Under the pieces are notes generated by a model. That model worked only from the letters and a program-made list of their open reading frames with translations, searched no databases and had not been told where the DNA came from. Made by a program: the position numbers and the translations under genes. A stretch of DNA of 64,000 bases, taken from positions 46,176,216-46,240,215 of the forward strand of contig CM060969.1 of NCBI GenBank assembly GCA_030765045.1. The letters run 5' to 3'. The stretch is from Tenodera sinensis (lineage: Eukaryota; Arthropoda; Insecta; Mantodea; Mantidae). Shown piece by piece: positions 22,219 through 34,547 of this stretch (position 1 is the first letter of the stretch; every line of letters begins with the position of its first letter).

Positions 22219-22984
22219 ACTACATATATTGGAATTGCAGACCCTTGAAGATAGTACAAAAGGCTGTCTGTCTATCTGTGTGTGGCACGACTGTTTCGTG
22301 TTATCCTCTAGAGACACGTTTTATTTTCCTTCGTTGCCGGGCGTTCGATATGAAATAGCTCGACATCATTAAGAAAAGTGGAAACTCGCGTGCGCCCTTG
22401 CTCCTAAAAGGGTAGTAATGTAAGAGCTACAATACTTCGGCACCACATAAAATAGCTGCCAATCTTCCAAGTGGCCTCTTTTACACATTTATGTTTTATG
22501 GCTTCAAATCGACACATCTGTATTGTCATCACATTTCTAAGTTCCATGACGAGGATTTTTATGATGCGAGACGTGTGTCTTCGCAACCTTCCTTCGACTT
22601 TCAATTACACTGAGTCATAGATATTGCAAGTAGAGCGTTATCGCTTGATTACGATTTGTTTTCGGTGCGTTCGCTATTGCGAGGCCATGTGTAAGCGTAC
22701 AATAGCCACTGAAAGTACTAACTTTAAATCTTACTATATAAACTAAGTGAAATAACCGTGGTTTTATGGTTTATCCCTACAACATTTGGATTTAGGCTGC
22801 CGCTGAGCAATAGTTCTGTGTTTCTTTGGAGACATTTAAAAATATTGCTTAATACTCTTAAACAAGAGTTAATTAATATTCTTAGAATACTATAAAGAAC
22901 AAAAAAAAAAAAAAAAAAAAAAAATACTAAAGCAGTCTAAATACACTATGCAAAGGCACTGTTGAACAACCACAAATACCACAT
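22219..22984. other. unassigned spacer with a poly(A) run
   Basis: Holds a 23-base A run near 22901-22923 and no recognisable gene or repeat partner. Confidence 0.4.
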
Positions 22985-23155
22985 GAAGAAAAGCGAGTAG
23001 AAAAAACCGTGTAAACGTAATGCGTTGCCTTCGTATTTCAAACATATGAAAAATTATATGAATTGTTTGTAGAAAAGTGAGTAAATAAAGTAATGCAATT
23101 ATTCTATTTCATAAAAGAAAAGTGAGTAGAGAAAGCCACGTAAATAAAACACAAA
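22985..23155. repeat. F repeat, short array (related to 49738-50510)
   Basis: About three degenerate units with AAAAGCGAGTAGAAAAAACC, GTAATGCGTTGC, ATATGAAAAATTATATGAATTG and AAAGTGAGTAGAGAAAGCC. The same strings make up the larger tandem array at 49738-50510. The GAGTAGAGAAAG core also occurs at the end of H elements. Confidence 0.55.
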
Positions 23156-23835
23156 AAGATGGGAAATCTCGCTATCTTTAATACTAAACCCATAGCTGGA
23201 ACTTTACCCTGATGACAATTCAAAACCCGTTTCGAGCGCTTGGTTATCGTCTGCCAGAACCTCTGCAAGACTGACCGGCAGTTGCAGAGATTCCCGAAAA
23301 TGTGATAGATTCACACATTACAAACTGACAGGCCTGTGCTACACAATGGACAAAGAGGAGATAGGTCCACCTTAAAAAGCTAACCGTGCGTAAAATTGTA
23401 GTGGCTAATACACAGCAGAGCCAAGATCATTTCTTCATGGGGAGATACACGAAAGGAGGTTACACAGTTTATTGAATTATAAGTATTTCCGCGGAGAGCT
23501 GACCGCTCTTATCGGGCCATTTTCCTACGAGGAAAATAAAATCACTATCATGTATGACATATTGCTCTTTAGACAGCCCTGAAGTTTGTAAAATAACAAT
23601 AAAAATACTAAATTGATTCCAGCCCTATATACAATTAAGATAAATGGGGCCCAGAACGAAATTCACAGATTTATACAATGAGACTTTGGAGTCTTTGTGT
23701 ATAGTTTTTAGCCAGCTTATACTATTTCTTGGAATTTTTGTATCAATTCCAATGCTGCACTTTTGGCAGCTTTCACAATTTTGTCCCGCTCTTGAAAATT
23801 AATTTCATCTATATTCGTGTCTACCACCATTATAT
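23156..23835. other. unassigned spacer
   Basis: No coding frame, repeat partner or RNA was recognised. Confidence 0.35.
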
Positions 23836-24160
23836 GTATTGATTTTTCAGCTCACTGCTCACCTACCACTTAGTCGGGACCCGTGGTGGACGAAGAGGCG
23901 TATGGGCGGGTTTTCTCCGGTTTCCCCCGCCATTCATTCCACCAATTGTTCCGTTATCACCATTCCAATCATCCATTTCGCCTGCATTTCATGTCACCCT
24001 CTTCCTCACTATCAAACCTGATGCTTAGCTGTTTCCAGGTTTTCACTCTGTCTGGTCTAGAGGTCCCTTAGCTCCCCGACAGCCGTCTGACCCTAGGTAC
24101 AGGCTTGTAAGTCCTAAGGGGTGTAAGCCCTATATAAAAGGGAGGGTAATCAGGGAAAGA
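23836..24160 (+). mobile_element. tRNA-derived SINE, family D
   Basis: A decayed tRNA-like head (CTCACTGCTCACCTACCAC) is followed by GTGGTGGACGAAGAGGCG, GGGCGGGTTTTCTCCGGTTT and CCCGCCATTCATTCCACC. The same blocks occur reversed at 48087-48345. The 3' part after about 24050 has no counterpart there and may be a longer family variant. Confidence 0.6.
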
Positions 24161-24671
24161 AGAAGACTTTTCAGGTCATAGATAAAGGAATAACGATTCA
24201 CATCAAAGAAAGCACAAGGCTACAAACACAACTAACAGGTTAATTGGACAACGCATTTTGATATATTAATGTACGACGATTTGACTTATTAACAAATAAA
24301 GTGATCTGCATGATAAATTAATCATGCAAAAACACATACTGAGATGCAAAAACTAGTCAAATCAGTCTCTTTATTAAACACGTACAAATAAAAAGGGCAA
24401 TTGCCACATGTTTGGGCTTGAAGTGGAATGGAATGGAATGCCATAATATGTACTTTTAATTCGTGACTCGTGCCAAAAAATTTTAGTCTTAGTTTCAGCT
24501 ATCTAAAATACACTTTTTGGTCTCCTGAACTTGCATAAGTTCATTTTCTGTTAGAAATATGTCTCGAAATGAAGTTAATTTTGATACAGATTTCCGCGCT
24601 TGCGCGCTGCCTTATTCAGAGCTACTAAAACAAATTATTCGGTAATATGAATTTATATTAACATTTTTATT
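24161..24671. other. unassigned spacer
   Basis: Nothing recognised beyond a short GGAATGGAATGGAATG run at 24426. Confidence 0.35.
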
Positions 24672-24810
24672 ACAGCTTCACGGGTGATCAGCCGTGTGAG
24701 GTTTAAAAACATTGAGCTTTCGGCCATTGTAAACTCTATGGCCTTCGTCAGAAGGAAGCCGAAAGCTCAATGTTTTTAAACCTCACGCGGCTGATCACCC
24801 GTGAAGCTGT
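24672..24810. repeat. large hairpin with 53-bp arms
   Basis: The left arm 24672-24724 and the right arm 24758-24810 are reverse complements over 53 bases with one mismatch (a G/T wobble in RNA). The loop is 33 bases and contains a smaller GGCCAT/ATGGCC pairing. The outer ends are ACAGCTTCAC / GTGAAGCTGT. It could be a small foldback element or the palindromic part of a larger one. No target duplication is obvious. Confidence 0.9.
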
Positions 24811-25430
24811 AGTGTGCTTATGATCTTTAGTTTATTTTGAAGAGATTCATGTAGATAATCTTCAGCTGTGTTGTGCACTTCCAACTACTATGGCGTTTTA
24901 AAGTTGTGATGTTACCACCTGCATCAACTAACTAGTTGCAGAACTCCTACGGAAGCAGTGACCAGTGAATGGCTGTGGGTCAGGGAAGTTAAGATGGATA
25001 GCCATTTATTTGCTCATATTTCCAAATTTATAACTGCTAACATTTTGTACCGTGCATTTTTACTGTAATAATTAAAAAATAAAAAAGATGATTTAAATTT
25101 ACAAGCTTCAGGAAGCAGATGCATGTACTTTTTACAGATTTCGTAATACTTTCGCGTTTCTATGAACTTCGTGCTGTATTTATTTCTATGTTGGGGGAAA
25201 ATAACCAGTAATGTTAATTATAAATCCTTCACATCACCAACATTTAATTTAATTTTAATTCTAACTCCCCTCTCCGATATGCATTATTTCCATTCATTCT
25301 CCCATTATTCCGAACACCTGTAAGAAATTAATGTATTTAGCAAACAATGTTTAAAAATATATTTATTTTTACGAAAACGCTACATTTACATACCTTTGTC
25401 AGTAGATAGGTGCTTCATGAATGAAGACTT
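24811..25430. other. unassigned spacer
   Basis: No gene, RNA or repeat partner was recognised. Confidence 0.35.
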
Positions 25431-25803
25431 AAGTTTTATTTGTCAAAAATATTTTCGCTTTTTTCCTCTTCTCCAGCCAATATCCAATATCCAGGCAATA
25501 TAACTCGGATATATCAACTCCCTGTTTTATATTTAGAGTAGTCTTCAATACCTTGTCCACAAGATTGAGCATTTCATTGTTTTTGACATCTCTTCAAAGT
25601 AAACCATGAGCGTTTTTTCTGAGAGTAAATATACATTTTTCTTGCTCGTCAAACCATGTACTTGATTTTTCCGGAAGTAAATTCATGCTTACATTCCCTG
25701 CTTCCTCCAAGACATCAGGAGATGTGAACTCTTCAAATTCACTAATAAACAGTTTTTTCCCCGCTTGTAAAATCGATACCTGTGACTTTGGATTGATATT
25801 CAT
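25431..25803 (-). pseudogene. unknown reading frame with one stop
   Basis: On the minus strand one frame reads from MNINPKSQVSILQAGKK through LPEKSSTWFDEQEK to NAHGLL, meets a TGA, then continues open for 54 more codons (KNNEMLNLVDKVLKTTLN ... DISELYCLDIGYWLEKRKK). The composition looks protein-like: balanced charge and few runs. I do not recognise a family, and there are no splice signals I trust. It may be a broken gene, a transposon scrap or chance. Confidence 0.25.
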
Positions 25804-26152
25804 TATCGAACCTATCTAAAATACGTATCAATAAACAGATTTATCACATTTTTATTTTCTTTCACATCACATAAATAATAAATATTTATTGTATATCTAA
25901 TGTATGCAACTCTCATACAATGGTTATTCAGACGATCGTGAAGTTTTCGACTCTCGCTCTCTAACTAGAAAGTTACTTGTAACTCAAGTCTTAATAACTC
26001 ACATTATAGGATCGCTACACAAAGAGCTATTTAAAATATAGTTACAAAAAATATTGAATTTCAAATTGAATTCTGATACTTGCTAATAAAATGTATCTGT
26101 TTTCACTCAAAGGCAAAAAAAGGTGCAAAAATATGCTGCTAACTTAAAAAAA

Positions 26153-26557
26153 ATGGACAAACTTAATTTTGTGCTTCCTTTCTTCTCGAATAGTGTGACC
26201 TTTTTTCACCGCGACTTGAAATTTACACACAAGTTTTCGTTGTACAATGTTAAAGGACAACTTGGGTGTGGACTTGAGCTTTTGGACATTAAAACATGTG
26301 ATATAGAGGCGCCAAAAGTGGCTGTAACCTTATACAATGATATACTCTCCATGACAGAAAGGAAAAAGGTGTGTGTTTCACTTGTCAGTCATTTTATGGA
26401 TTCTGAAAAGAAGCAAGAAAGAGAACAACATATCTCCTGGTGGTACAGAAAACGCAAAAAGAAATTAAAACCAAGCCATAAAAACAACTCGAAGATTTAC
26501 GATTTTAGCTACAAAAGAAGTGGACGCTGGGAGGGTGGAGAATTATGTATAAAATGA
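26153..26557 (+). CDS. hypothetical open reading frame, unsupported
   Basis: An ATG-started frame of about 134 codons. The N-terminal half is mixed (DKLNFVLPFFSNSVTFFHRD, GQLGCGLELLDIKTCD). The C-terminal third is very basic (WWYRKRKKKLKPSHKN). It is one of the longest non-repeat frames in the window, in a region with no H or SINE copy. I recognise no domain, and there is no clear promoter, so it may be chance. Confidence 0.18.
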   Translation: MDKLNFVLPFFSNSVTFFHRDLKFTHKFSLYNVKGQLGCGLELLDIKTCDIEAPKVAVTLYNDILSMTERKKVCVSLVSHFMDSEKKQEREQHISWWYRKRKKKLKPSHKNNSKIYDFSYKRSGRWEGGELCIK

Positions 26558-26559
26558 TT

Positions 26560-27270
26560 CAGAAAAGGCTCCAAGAGAGAAACAGAACAAGAGAGAAACG
26601 GAGAGAGGAGAAATAATAAAATCAGCACTATACACGTATTCAGTAAAGTAAAACTAGTTGAAGCGCGGAGTGGATAGAGAAGGCTTTGGTTGGAAGCTAT
26701 ATAGCTCAAACCAAATAGCATTTTTATGAGTTTCCAAACGACGCCATTTTGACCATCTGAGAGTGTAATATAATGTGAAAACTTCTCCCATGGATGTTAA
26801 AATAAAAATGAGAACGGCAACTAAAAGCGGGGCAGTAGAGAATGATGGCTGGAGAATCGACTACGAAAAAGAGACTTCAGCTCTTAATTAAGTTGTAGTT
26901 TACCCGAAGTTTCTTTTAGATATATGACCGAGAGCAAGGGAATGGACTTCTCTATCGCAAACATGTTTGTAGAGTAAAACTGATCTCGATACCACTATTG
27001 ATGTTTCCAGCTCTGAGAGAACGGAAATTAAAAGGAAATATCGACTGCAAAACCAATAAAGTGTTCCACAATCTTTGACGATACTATCAGAAAAGGTGTA
27101 TGAGTTTGTCAATATTCATAGGTTGCAAGCGCGCTTATACTCTTCAAGCTTGTAACAAACTATGTTTAGGGATTCATTAATCATTAATAATGTGGGAAAA
27201 TACATTACTCTTGACTATAGAAAGGACTACTAAGATTCTGTCATGTTGAGTTCGTCGACATTCTGGGAAG
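26560..27270. other. unassigned spacer
   Basis: No gene or repeat partner was recognised. Confidence 0.35.
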
Positions 27271-27274
27271 AATT

Positions 27275-27530
27275 ACAATTATTACGGCTCGTCGGGGAGT
27301 ACCTGCGTACTGTGTGAGCGTTCCCGAGTTCAATTACCGCTGTGGATAGGATAGTCAAGATTACTTCCCATTCTACCCAAAATTTGAAAGAATGAATAAG
27401 AGTGTGAATGTATGATGCACAAGCCCAAGGAAAATTCACCATTGCCGACAGGGACTATGGTCCATATGAAAAAGAACAAATGACCACTGTAATAAAAGGC
27501 GGTATATAAATGGAGCAATTAAAACTATAA
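27275..27530 (+). mobile_element. tRNA-derived SINE, family A relative
   Basis: A decayed head with a B-box-like GAGTTCAATTACCGC is followed by ATAGTCAAGATTACTTCCC, GAATGAATAAGAGTGTGAATG and the tail TAAAAGGCGGTATATAAATGG. The tail matches those at about 38860 and 45590, and the GTGTGAATG body matches the SINE-A copies at 42295 and 43905. Confidence 0.6.
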
Positions 27531-27586
27531 CGTCTTCGTAATTTTCGTCTTGGGGTTGATATAACCTAATGAATCAAAAGTACCTA

Positions 27587-27704
27587 TCATCGTCATCGTC
27601 ATCGTCATCGCCATCGCCGCCGTCGCCACCGCCGCCGCCGCCGCCGCCACCACCACCACCATCATCAGCAGCAGCAGCAGCAGTAGCATCATCATCATCA
27701 TCAT
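27587..27704. repeat. compound trinucleotide array
   Basis: Successive TCATCG, CCGCCG, CACCAC, CAGCAG and CATCAT blocks. They produce long Ser, Pro or Met/Leu frames on either strand that I do not regard as coding. A looser CACTCATT-type array follows at 27740-27790. Confidence 0.92.
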
Positions 27705-28246
27705 GCCCAAATGACCTAGTTGTCGATGGGTACTTAAACTCCACTCATTCAGTCATTCACGCACCCACTCATTCACTCACCCACTCTTATTTTCACCTTC
27801 CTTAACATCACTAACGTAGGTTTAGGCATTTTTTACAAATTCCAACACTAGTTTCCATTTTTTGCCCTTCATCGTTTACAGGATCCACGAAATAGTCTCA
27901 TCTGCAGGCCTTCTGTGGCAATTCAGCGTAATCCAAGTGTTCCAGATGATCAAAAGAATTATATCTTTTCTCATTTAGTATATCATTTAATGGTTTAATA
28001 TTTTGATTTTGTTTCATACGTTCATTATTTAATCCAGGTATGGGCGAGCCACGTGTCACATCCAGAAGGAGGGCCGTAGTGGGATGTTGTGTCCTAAGTT
28101 AATTACTCCTTTATTGTATCAGCGCCGCAATGTGATATTACATTTGAAAAGTTATAAATGGCTATTTAGTAAGTTGGCAAAACACTATCAAGTGCTTTAT
28201 TCATTCTCTATCATGCGATAAAAGTTTGAAACTCAAAATGTCTCTA

Positions 28247-28585
28247 TTAACACTGTTCCAGCAAGATTGTGCAGCCCCTCACTTCACATAGGAGGTTCGT
28301 AATTTACTAAATGCAGTTTCAATAGTATTAATATGGTGCGGTCGTGGTGGATCCCCTGCTTGGGCCCAAGGCCTAACCCCTCCTGACTTCTTCGTGTATA
28401 GTTTTGTCTTAAAGATACTGTCTGTGTACAGAAATCCGGGGAAATTGATGATCTGAGAGTAAAAATGACTCAAGCTTTTGAACAAATCACCCCTCTTATG
28501 CTACATAGGACATGAGTCGAATTGTCGTTTTGAGCGATGCAAAGTGCATAATGGGGTTCATGTTGAGCACTGAGGCGTTTCTCAT
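28247..28585 (+). pseudogene. mariner-type transposase C-terminal remnant
   Basis: Translation gives LFQQDCAAPHFT, a stop, then EVRNLLNAV, WCGRGGSPAWAQGLTPPDFF, VCVQKSGEIDDLRVKMTQAF, EQITPLMLHRT and, after a frame change, NCRFERCKVHNGVHVEH and a stop. This matches the end of mariner-like transposases: the QQDGAPPH block with the second catalytic aspartate, then the SPDLTPLDFF block with the third, then the NGAHVEH end. The region before the QQD block is missing. The SPDL-type block reads AQGLTPPD. Stops and frame changes make it inactive. Confidence 0.75.
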
Positions 28586-28589
28586 CTTT

Positions 28590-30734
28590 CAGTGTTATAG
28601 GTATACACAAAGTTTTAACAAATAAAGTTAAGTAGTATATGTCTTATTGTTATTGTTTTACCCAATCCCAAATGGATCACCGTATAGTATAAGGATTTTT
28701 AAATTTAGAGGATACTTTTAACTTTTCTATCTCAGATTTTGAAAGCGTTCCTAGAGAGTTAGTTTGGATTTCGTGAAATCTAAAATTTGAACATAAATGA
28801 AAGTATAAGAAGGAAATGGCAGTGACAGATAAGAGTGTGCTAAACTAAATACCAATAATACGAAAAATATTAATAGATTTTGGACAAGCAGATGAATCTT
28901 AAATTGCTTGTAAGGGGGTACGGAATGGGTTTTTGATCAAAAAATTCAATTTTTGGATTATTGCCCTACATAAAAGCAGGAAGGTATTTCTTCATTATGT
29001 CGTAAGCCACTCACTTCTCGTAAGTTCAAATTCTCTCATAGAAAGCACACTGTCCTAATCATCAATTAATATTTTTCTGAAATGTTTAGAGGTATTTTGG
29101 TGTTTCATATGTTCTGAAATAAGGGTTTTGAAAATAATTAACATTTGGTAGAATTTTTAAAACATGTGTACTCTAAAATATGGGGAAATACTATATATAC
29201 ATACTTACATTTATATGTTTAATAATGAAAGAATATTGTCAATTTGAAGCAAGAAAAGATATTAGTGACAGGATGTATAGGAAATGTTTATAACAAACCA
29301 GAGACGTTTCGAGCTTCAACCCCTAGGAACATCTGTAAACTGCTTGTTAGCAAGATAAGGATCTCGGCGCATCCCTGAGGAATAGCAAAGAAGGTGGGGA
29401 TATATGTTTCTAATGACGGTCGGGTTGAACGTAAAAACGATCTTGTCACATGGTTTCGTCTGAACATCATTTGGTCCAAATTCCAGAACCAGGCACCTTA
29501 TGATTTGGCTTCTTAGCTTATCTAGTAACGTTTCGTTCGAGAGCTACCATAATACTATGAAATAACAATTTAAACTTTGTTTAAATAGGTTTACAATGTG
29601 ATTGTTAGCGTAGCCGTGACCAAGTGCTCTCGTTAATTGAGAAACCTGCACCTACATGAGAAAGGTGGACCTGCGTATAGCTTTCTAATCAGCATCCAAA
29701 AATATTGTCGTGGACGAATAGGAATTTGAATTTTGGACCAACTGAAACTGGAACGAAACGATACGAATAAAAGTGTTGCTTTAAGGACAAAACTGAGCTT
29801 ATTTTCTTTTTCAAACTGTAACATTCTACTACGAGAAAAACCTTTCTCTTTAAACCAATGAAATAGAAACTTGAAAGTTCTGGACAAGCATACCACATAC
29901 CTAACAGTTATATGGGGATATTCATCACGTGCCTGTTCAGAATAGAGTTAACATGTAATATGCGAACTACAAATTTCTTAGCAAGGAAAGAACTCTCCGA
30001 AAATACCTGGAATGCATAGGACGAGTCGAAATCAAATTGTGGAGTCACGGAGCAAAATGGTGGCTAGTATGTTGAGTGAATATTCGAAAAAAGAAGAAAA
30101 GAAAAAAGAAAAAAAAAACATGTTTAACTGGAATTGTCTGTACTAACTCTAAGATATGTAAAGCAGACCTCTATGCTGCTCTGAGGTGCAAGAAGGAATC
30201 ATATTTAGGAACCCATACCCTTCAACTGCGAGTTCCTTTTTGCAAACGTCTCTCCCGTTACAATCGGTTACTACAGTGGCAAGCATTAGAAACAGAAAGT
30301 TCCAAGTAATGAACATACAGGGGTAGTTCTTCATTTGACAATTTAAAACAGCTATGCCCAACGTCTGCGAAAGAGAAGGCGTTGGATTTACTTCTTTCCG
30401 CTATACACGGACTTTGCCATTCTTTAACAGTTGGGTGTGCATTATGTTACAGTGGCATGCTGGTTACATGTACATACATTGCGTTTGATTTACGAAAGCA
30501 CTTTCAGATCATGCGATAAACATCTGTTCATTAATGACTTCTTTGGTGCCGCTTAGGTTTAAGGAGTCTATCAATAAGAGAGAAAGTCGAAATGCATACC
30601 CTTAGAAGATACACCAAGTGATCGTAGCCTAACATTGCTTTACATACTTTCAATATAGTTCAATTTCGAGAAACTGTTCGCAAATATATGTATGCTATAC
30701 CCTCTCTTAGACAAACTATTCTTGGAAATGCTTA
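28590..30734. other. long stretch without a recognised feature
   Basis: About 2.1 kb of AT-rich sequence. There is a purine-rich AAAAGAAGAAAAG tract at 30089-30118. Open frames of 60-90 codons occur on both strands (for example 29633-29896 minus) but show no motif I recognise. Confidence 0.35.
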
Positions 30735-31160
30735 TTTTTCTATCTACTTCACTTTAATTCACATAAGTATTTTCAAAAAGTATCTTATTGCTAATTTGCT
30801 TGTAGGTGCAAGAGCAATACGGGAATACAGTAGATCTTAAGCGATAGTGAAATTTTTTAGGATTTGGTTGCTATGCAATGCCTTTGAAATTCCGTTCTCT
30901 TTGTAAGGTCAAGAAAAAAAAATAACATTAGTCCTATTCAAGAAAAGTATAAGTATTGCCAATTCAAACAAATACTAAAGAATATATCTCCGAAATCGTT
31001 CACCCAATGGAAAAACTGAAATGTTTGACAACAATTGTGTGTTTTAACGAGATACACATTTTTAATAAGCTTTTGTCTGTCTCTTACTGTTTACCATTTA
31101 TGCAAGAATCATCCAGAATGAAGAGGTCTTCTGAAAACATTTTCAGAAAATTCAAAATGA
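30735..31160 (-). mobile_element. H-family repeat, partial minus copy
   Basis: Shows ATTTGCTTGTAGGTGCAAG, ACAGTAGATCTTAAGCGATAG, TCTCCGAAATCGTTCACCC and TTACTGTTTACCATTTATGC, then stops at CAGAAAATTCAAAATGAC. Both outer ends are missing or eroded. Confidence 0.72.
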
Positions 31161-31164
31161 CTTA

Positions 31165-32378
31165 GAAAGTGCCATAGAATCGCCCGTTTGTGTCCGACAC
31201 TGGATGTGACCGTTTGTGAGTCTAAATGCCACAGGTGCGATTCACCCACCGACTAAAACAAGAGGTGGGGAATAACAGCTAATTACGTAAGCGTCTCCAA
31301 AGAGACAAAGTTGTACATCGATGATTTAAAATGTTATCATCATTCGGGGCAGGAATTGCAATCCTATCAAACCTTGTTTATGAATCACATTTCCTACTAA
31401 CAGTTAACCAACATGGATTCTAGAATTGTTTTCAGATGGCTAAAAGAACAGTTCCAACTATAAAGAAACACATAAAAAGCACCGCACTCAGCCCTCCAAA
31501 ATGTCTCAATTCCATCGTGTTTAAGGAGGAAAAATCGCAGTGCCACAAAAACAAAACGCGGGGAGTTGTTAAGACCTAGAATGAGGGAGTGGGATTTACA
31601 TCACCTTTCAGTATTTTCTGCATTAGCTCTAACCACCTTTAGTATCATTTAGTCCAACAAAGTTCCCCCGCCACCAAAACCATTCTTCTGCAAAGCTCTC
31701 CAATAAATGTTTTTAAAGTCCATAATGTTCACTATTTTTAAGGCAGTTTCGAGAGTTTTATGTCCAAAATACGGCTCTAGGCAAGGTCTCTCAAATGGAA
31801 ATGTTTCCTTCCTCATTTCGCTCATTGTCTTCTGGTTTTGTTATCTGTTTACAGCCGATATTGTCTGAGTTAATGGAGGTCAGTATTTCTAAGAGTGACA
31901 GAATTCTACGTCTACAATGGAAAAACATGTGACGTGAACAAGGTTGTTCGTTAGTACATATATTTCAGGGGCTTTCAGCTTCAATTGTACAATGTTATCT
32001 GCAGGAATGCTACCAATGGGTACCATCTTGCTAATACTTTAATGAGCGCTTGTACGACGAAAATTGTTTAGACAGCTAAGCAGCATGACTGTCGTTTGGT
32101 AAGACTATTTTATTAGTAACATTTCATAAAGGATATTAGGATTCTATAGGTAAAACCATCTCTAATGAAAGATTAAGGACATGTTGGACACTACTAGTGA
32201 ACAGATAAGACGTATGGAGCATAGTTGCATTTCTCTGTAAGAGAAACAGATGATATCTTAGAAGTCTTAGATTAAAAGTCATTCTTTGTCTTATTTGGGG
32301 CTTAGACTTGAGAAATAACCGATTGTGTTACCACTCACTGAACTATAGGTATTCCTGAAGTTGATTCTTATTAACATT

Positions 32379-32379
<1 letters not shown>
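31165..32379. other. unassigned spacer
   Basis: No repeat partner or gene was recognised. TTTTGTTATCTGTTTACAG at 31838-31856 resembles a splice acceptor, but no exon can be supported after it. Confidence 0.35.

Positions 32380-32434
<55 letters not shown>
32380..32434. repeat. (CA)n microsatellite
   Basis: About 27 uninterrupted CA units. Confidence 0.96.
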
Positions 32435-32436
<2 letters not shown>

Positions 32437-32564
32437 TCGCTGCCAATTTCATATTTTCAGACTCTGTGGGAGAAGAGACTTATTCTAGTTAAAAGTTCCA
32501 ATCTCAGCTCTGAATCGAGCAGGGGACCTCTGGGTTGAGAAGCCAAAACATAATCAATCGACTT

Positions 32565-32768
32565 TATCTTCAACGTGATATGCCATATCGGACGATGAAT
32601 GAAGCAAATTAGTGAAACGTGTTCAAATAAGCCCGAGGTTCTGAAACTGAGGTTCGTGTTCTCAGAATAATGGAAAACTTCAGATAAAAGCTCACACTAA
32701 CCGAGATTCGAACTCGGGACCTCTTGAGTGTGAGACATACAAGCTGCCAATACACCACAGAAGCGGGC
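32565..32768 (-). mobile_element. tRNA-derived SINE, family B
   Basis: On the minus strand the head AGCCCGCTTCTGTGGTGTAT is followed by a B box GAGTTCGAATCTCGG and the body CTGAGAACACGAACC, CTCGGGCTTATTTGAACAC and TTCATTCATCGTCCGATA. This is the best-preserved B copy in the window and keeps a near-consensus polymerase III B box. Confidence 0.75.
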
Positions 32769-32769
32769 T

Positions 32770-33249
32770 ACCGTTAGATGTTGTTGCTCTATTTTTATGC
32801 TGTTTTGTTAGTGTTGTATCTGTGTAACTTTCTTAATTGCTTTTGGGTAATATAATGCCACATGCATCACAATGTGCTTTGCCATTGTTTTATAGGTTGC
32901 ATTTTTATTTAATCTGGTAAATCTGAACGTGCTTTCCGACCATTTTTACATCAGTGATATTTGCTTGTAGTATTTATTACTATATTCGACCTATTTAATC
33001 TTGCCTTCTTTATTATTCTGTACATTATAAACACGTGGGTTTTCTGAACCATCAGATTTTTAGGGATCAATCTCTAATTTAAATAAGTACACCAATATAC
33101 TTATTCATTGAGGTAAGAGGTAGAGAGAGAGTATATATTTGATTAATCTATATTTTAATTCGGAGGTTGACATGTAAAACGTTCAATTTGAACTTTCTCT
33201 AAATAGCCTGTAAATTCACACAATCATTGTGCTACATACAAGAAGCATA

Positions 33250-33295
<46 letters not shown>

Positions 33296-34257
33296 ACACA
33301 TATTTCGGGTAAAATGCAGATTTCGTTACGTTAAGCAGTTTACTTTAAATGTATAGTTTTCTTTAGTTTGATGCTTTTGTGAAACATTCTCTGATATGTT
33401 TTTATTGTGTAATGTTTTAATCAGTACACTTCGACATTTTAAATTATCGTGCACATGTCGTCTCAGAGTGCGTACAGTGCATAGAAATATACAGGCAGAA
33501 TGGATAAAACATTTATATTAATAATTAATTGTGAAATTATCAAGAAACTAACACAATTGAAGAGAAATAATTTGAGCTCTGCACTTTAAACAAGTAACTT
33601 ACAGCTTCCAATTCAACTTTAACGATATACATGACTGAAAATTTGAAATTCTGAACTAATAATACTAGTTTTTCAAATTTATACCATAGGTGTGGTGTAA
33701 TGCCAACATGTTAGGTACAACCAAAATTCCATCCTTTTTTCTCTAACATTTTGGAAATTGTGATAATATGTGTTTATCTTTTGTCGTGTCACTAAGAAAA
33801 GGTCCATCGTGACAAAATGGTTTAAATTGTGGAGTAATATTTTAACCCTAGATTCAAAATACATCCACTTTGTTAAAGTGGCCTAGGCTTATCTGTGTGT
33901 TATTCAGGTTTAGGTTCCAAAATTTCAAACTTACAAATATGTGTTTCTTGCCTAAAAATTGTAATTTTCATGTTTTAAAAGTAATAATAAACCATAGGAC
34001 AATTTTTATTTGTTAGTATTAGTAAACATATGCAGCAAATTTCGTTCGCGTAATACAAAAGCTGCAAGGAACATTTTACAGGAAGAAAAATACTGAACAT
34101 ATCAATAGCGAGAAAATAGCGATAAAACACCTGAATGCATAGCTCAGTTTAAAATACACCCAACATTTGACAAATAAAAATAGCGTCTGGAGGCAAGTTA
34201 TACATCTTTCGATTCACGGGTATCTTAAGTATTTTATAGAATTCCCAACTAGGGCGT
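32770..34257. other. AT-rich stretch with a (TA)n array
   Basis: No gene recognised. A (TA)21 array lies at 33251-33293. The rest has no partner elsewhere in the window that I can see. Confidence 0.4.
33251..33293. repeat. (TA)n microsatellite
   Basis: About 21 TA units, self-complementary and so able to form a cruciform. Confidence 0.95.
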
Positions 34258-34547
34258 CTCTATGCTGAGATTACGCTCATTGCCCGGCCGCTGCGTCCTC
34301 CAGCCGCAGCCAAGGCCACGGAGGAGTGCAGGTTGGGGGTGGCCGGGGTCAGCACGCCGACTCCCCTGACCGTAAGGTGACTACTTGACCTTTTCGGGAC
34401 GCTGCATTTCTATCAGGATAGCTCCTCAATTGGTCCCTCAGGGACCTAACGAGGCTGAGTGCACTCCGTTCCAGAACTCCCAGTAAGATCAAACACGGGT
34501 CCTCCGCGGCAGAGGCAGGCGTGCTATCAACTGCGCTACGCAGGCGG
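34258..34547 (-). mobile_element. tRNA-derived SINE, family F
   Basis: On the minus strand ACCGCCTGCGTAGCGCAGTT gives an A-box region, GTGTTTGATCTT a decayed B box, and the body has GAGTGCACTCAGCCTCG and GGACCAATTGAGG. It continues into a GC-rich 3' part (GGTCAGGGGAGTCGGCGTGC). The same GAGGCTGAGTGCACnCC block lies at 36600-36835. Confidence 0.65.

Noticed and set aside
27525..27805. Ser/Pro-rich or Met/Leu/Val-rich frames
   Set aside because: Produced by a compound trinucleotide array. No flanking coding signal.
31838..31858. Splice-acceptor-like TTTTGTTATCTGTTTACAG
   Set aside because: No open exon with a protein match or donor follows.
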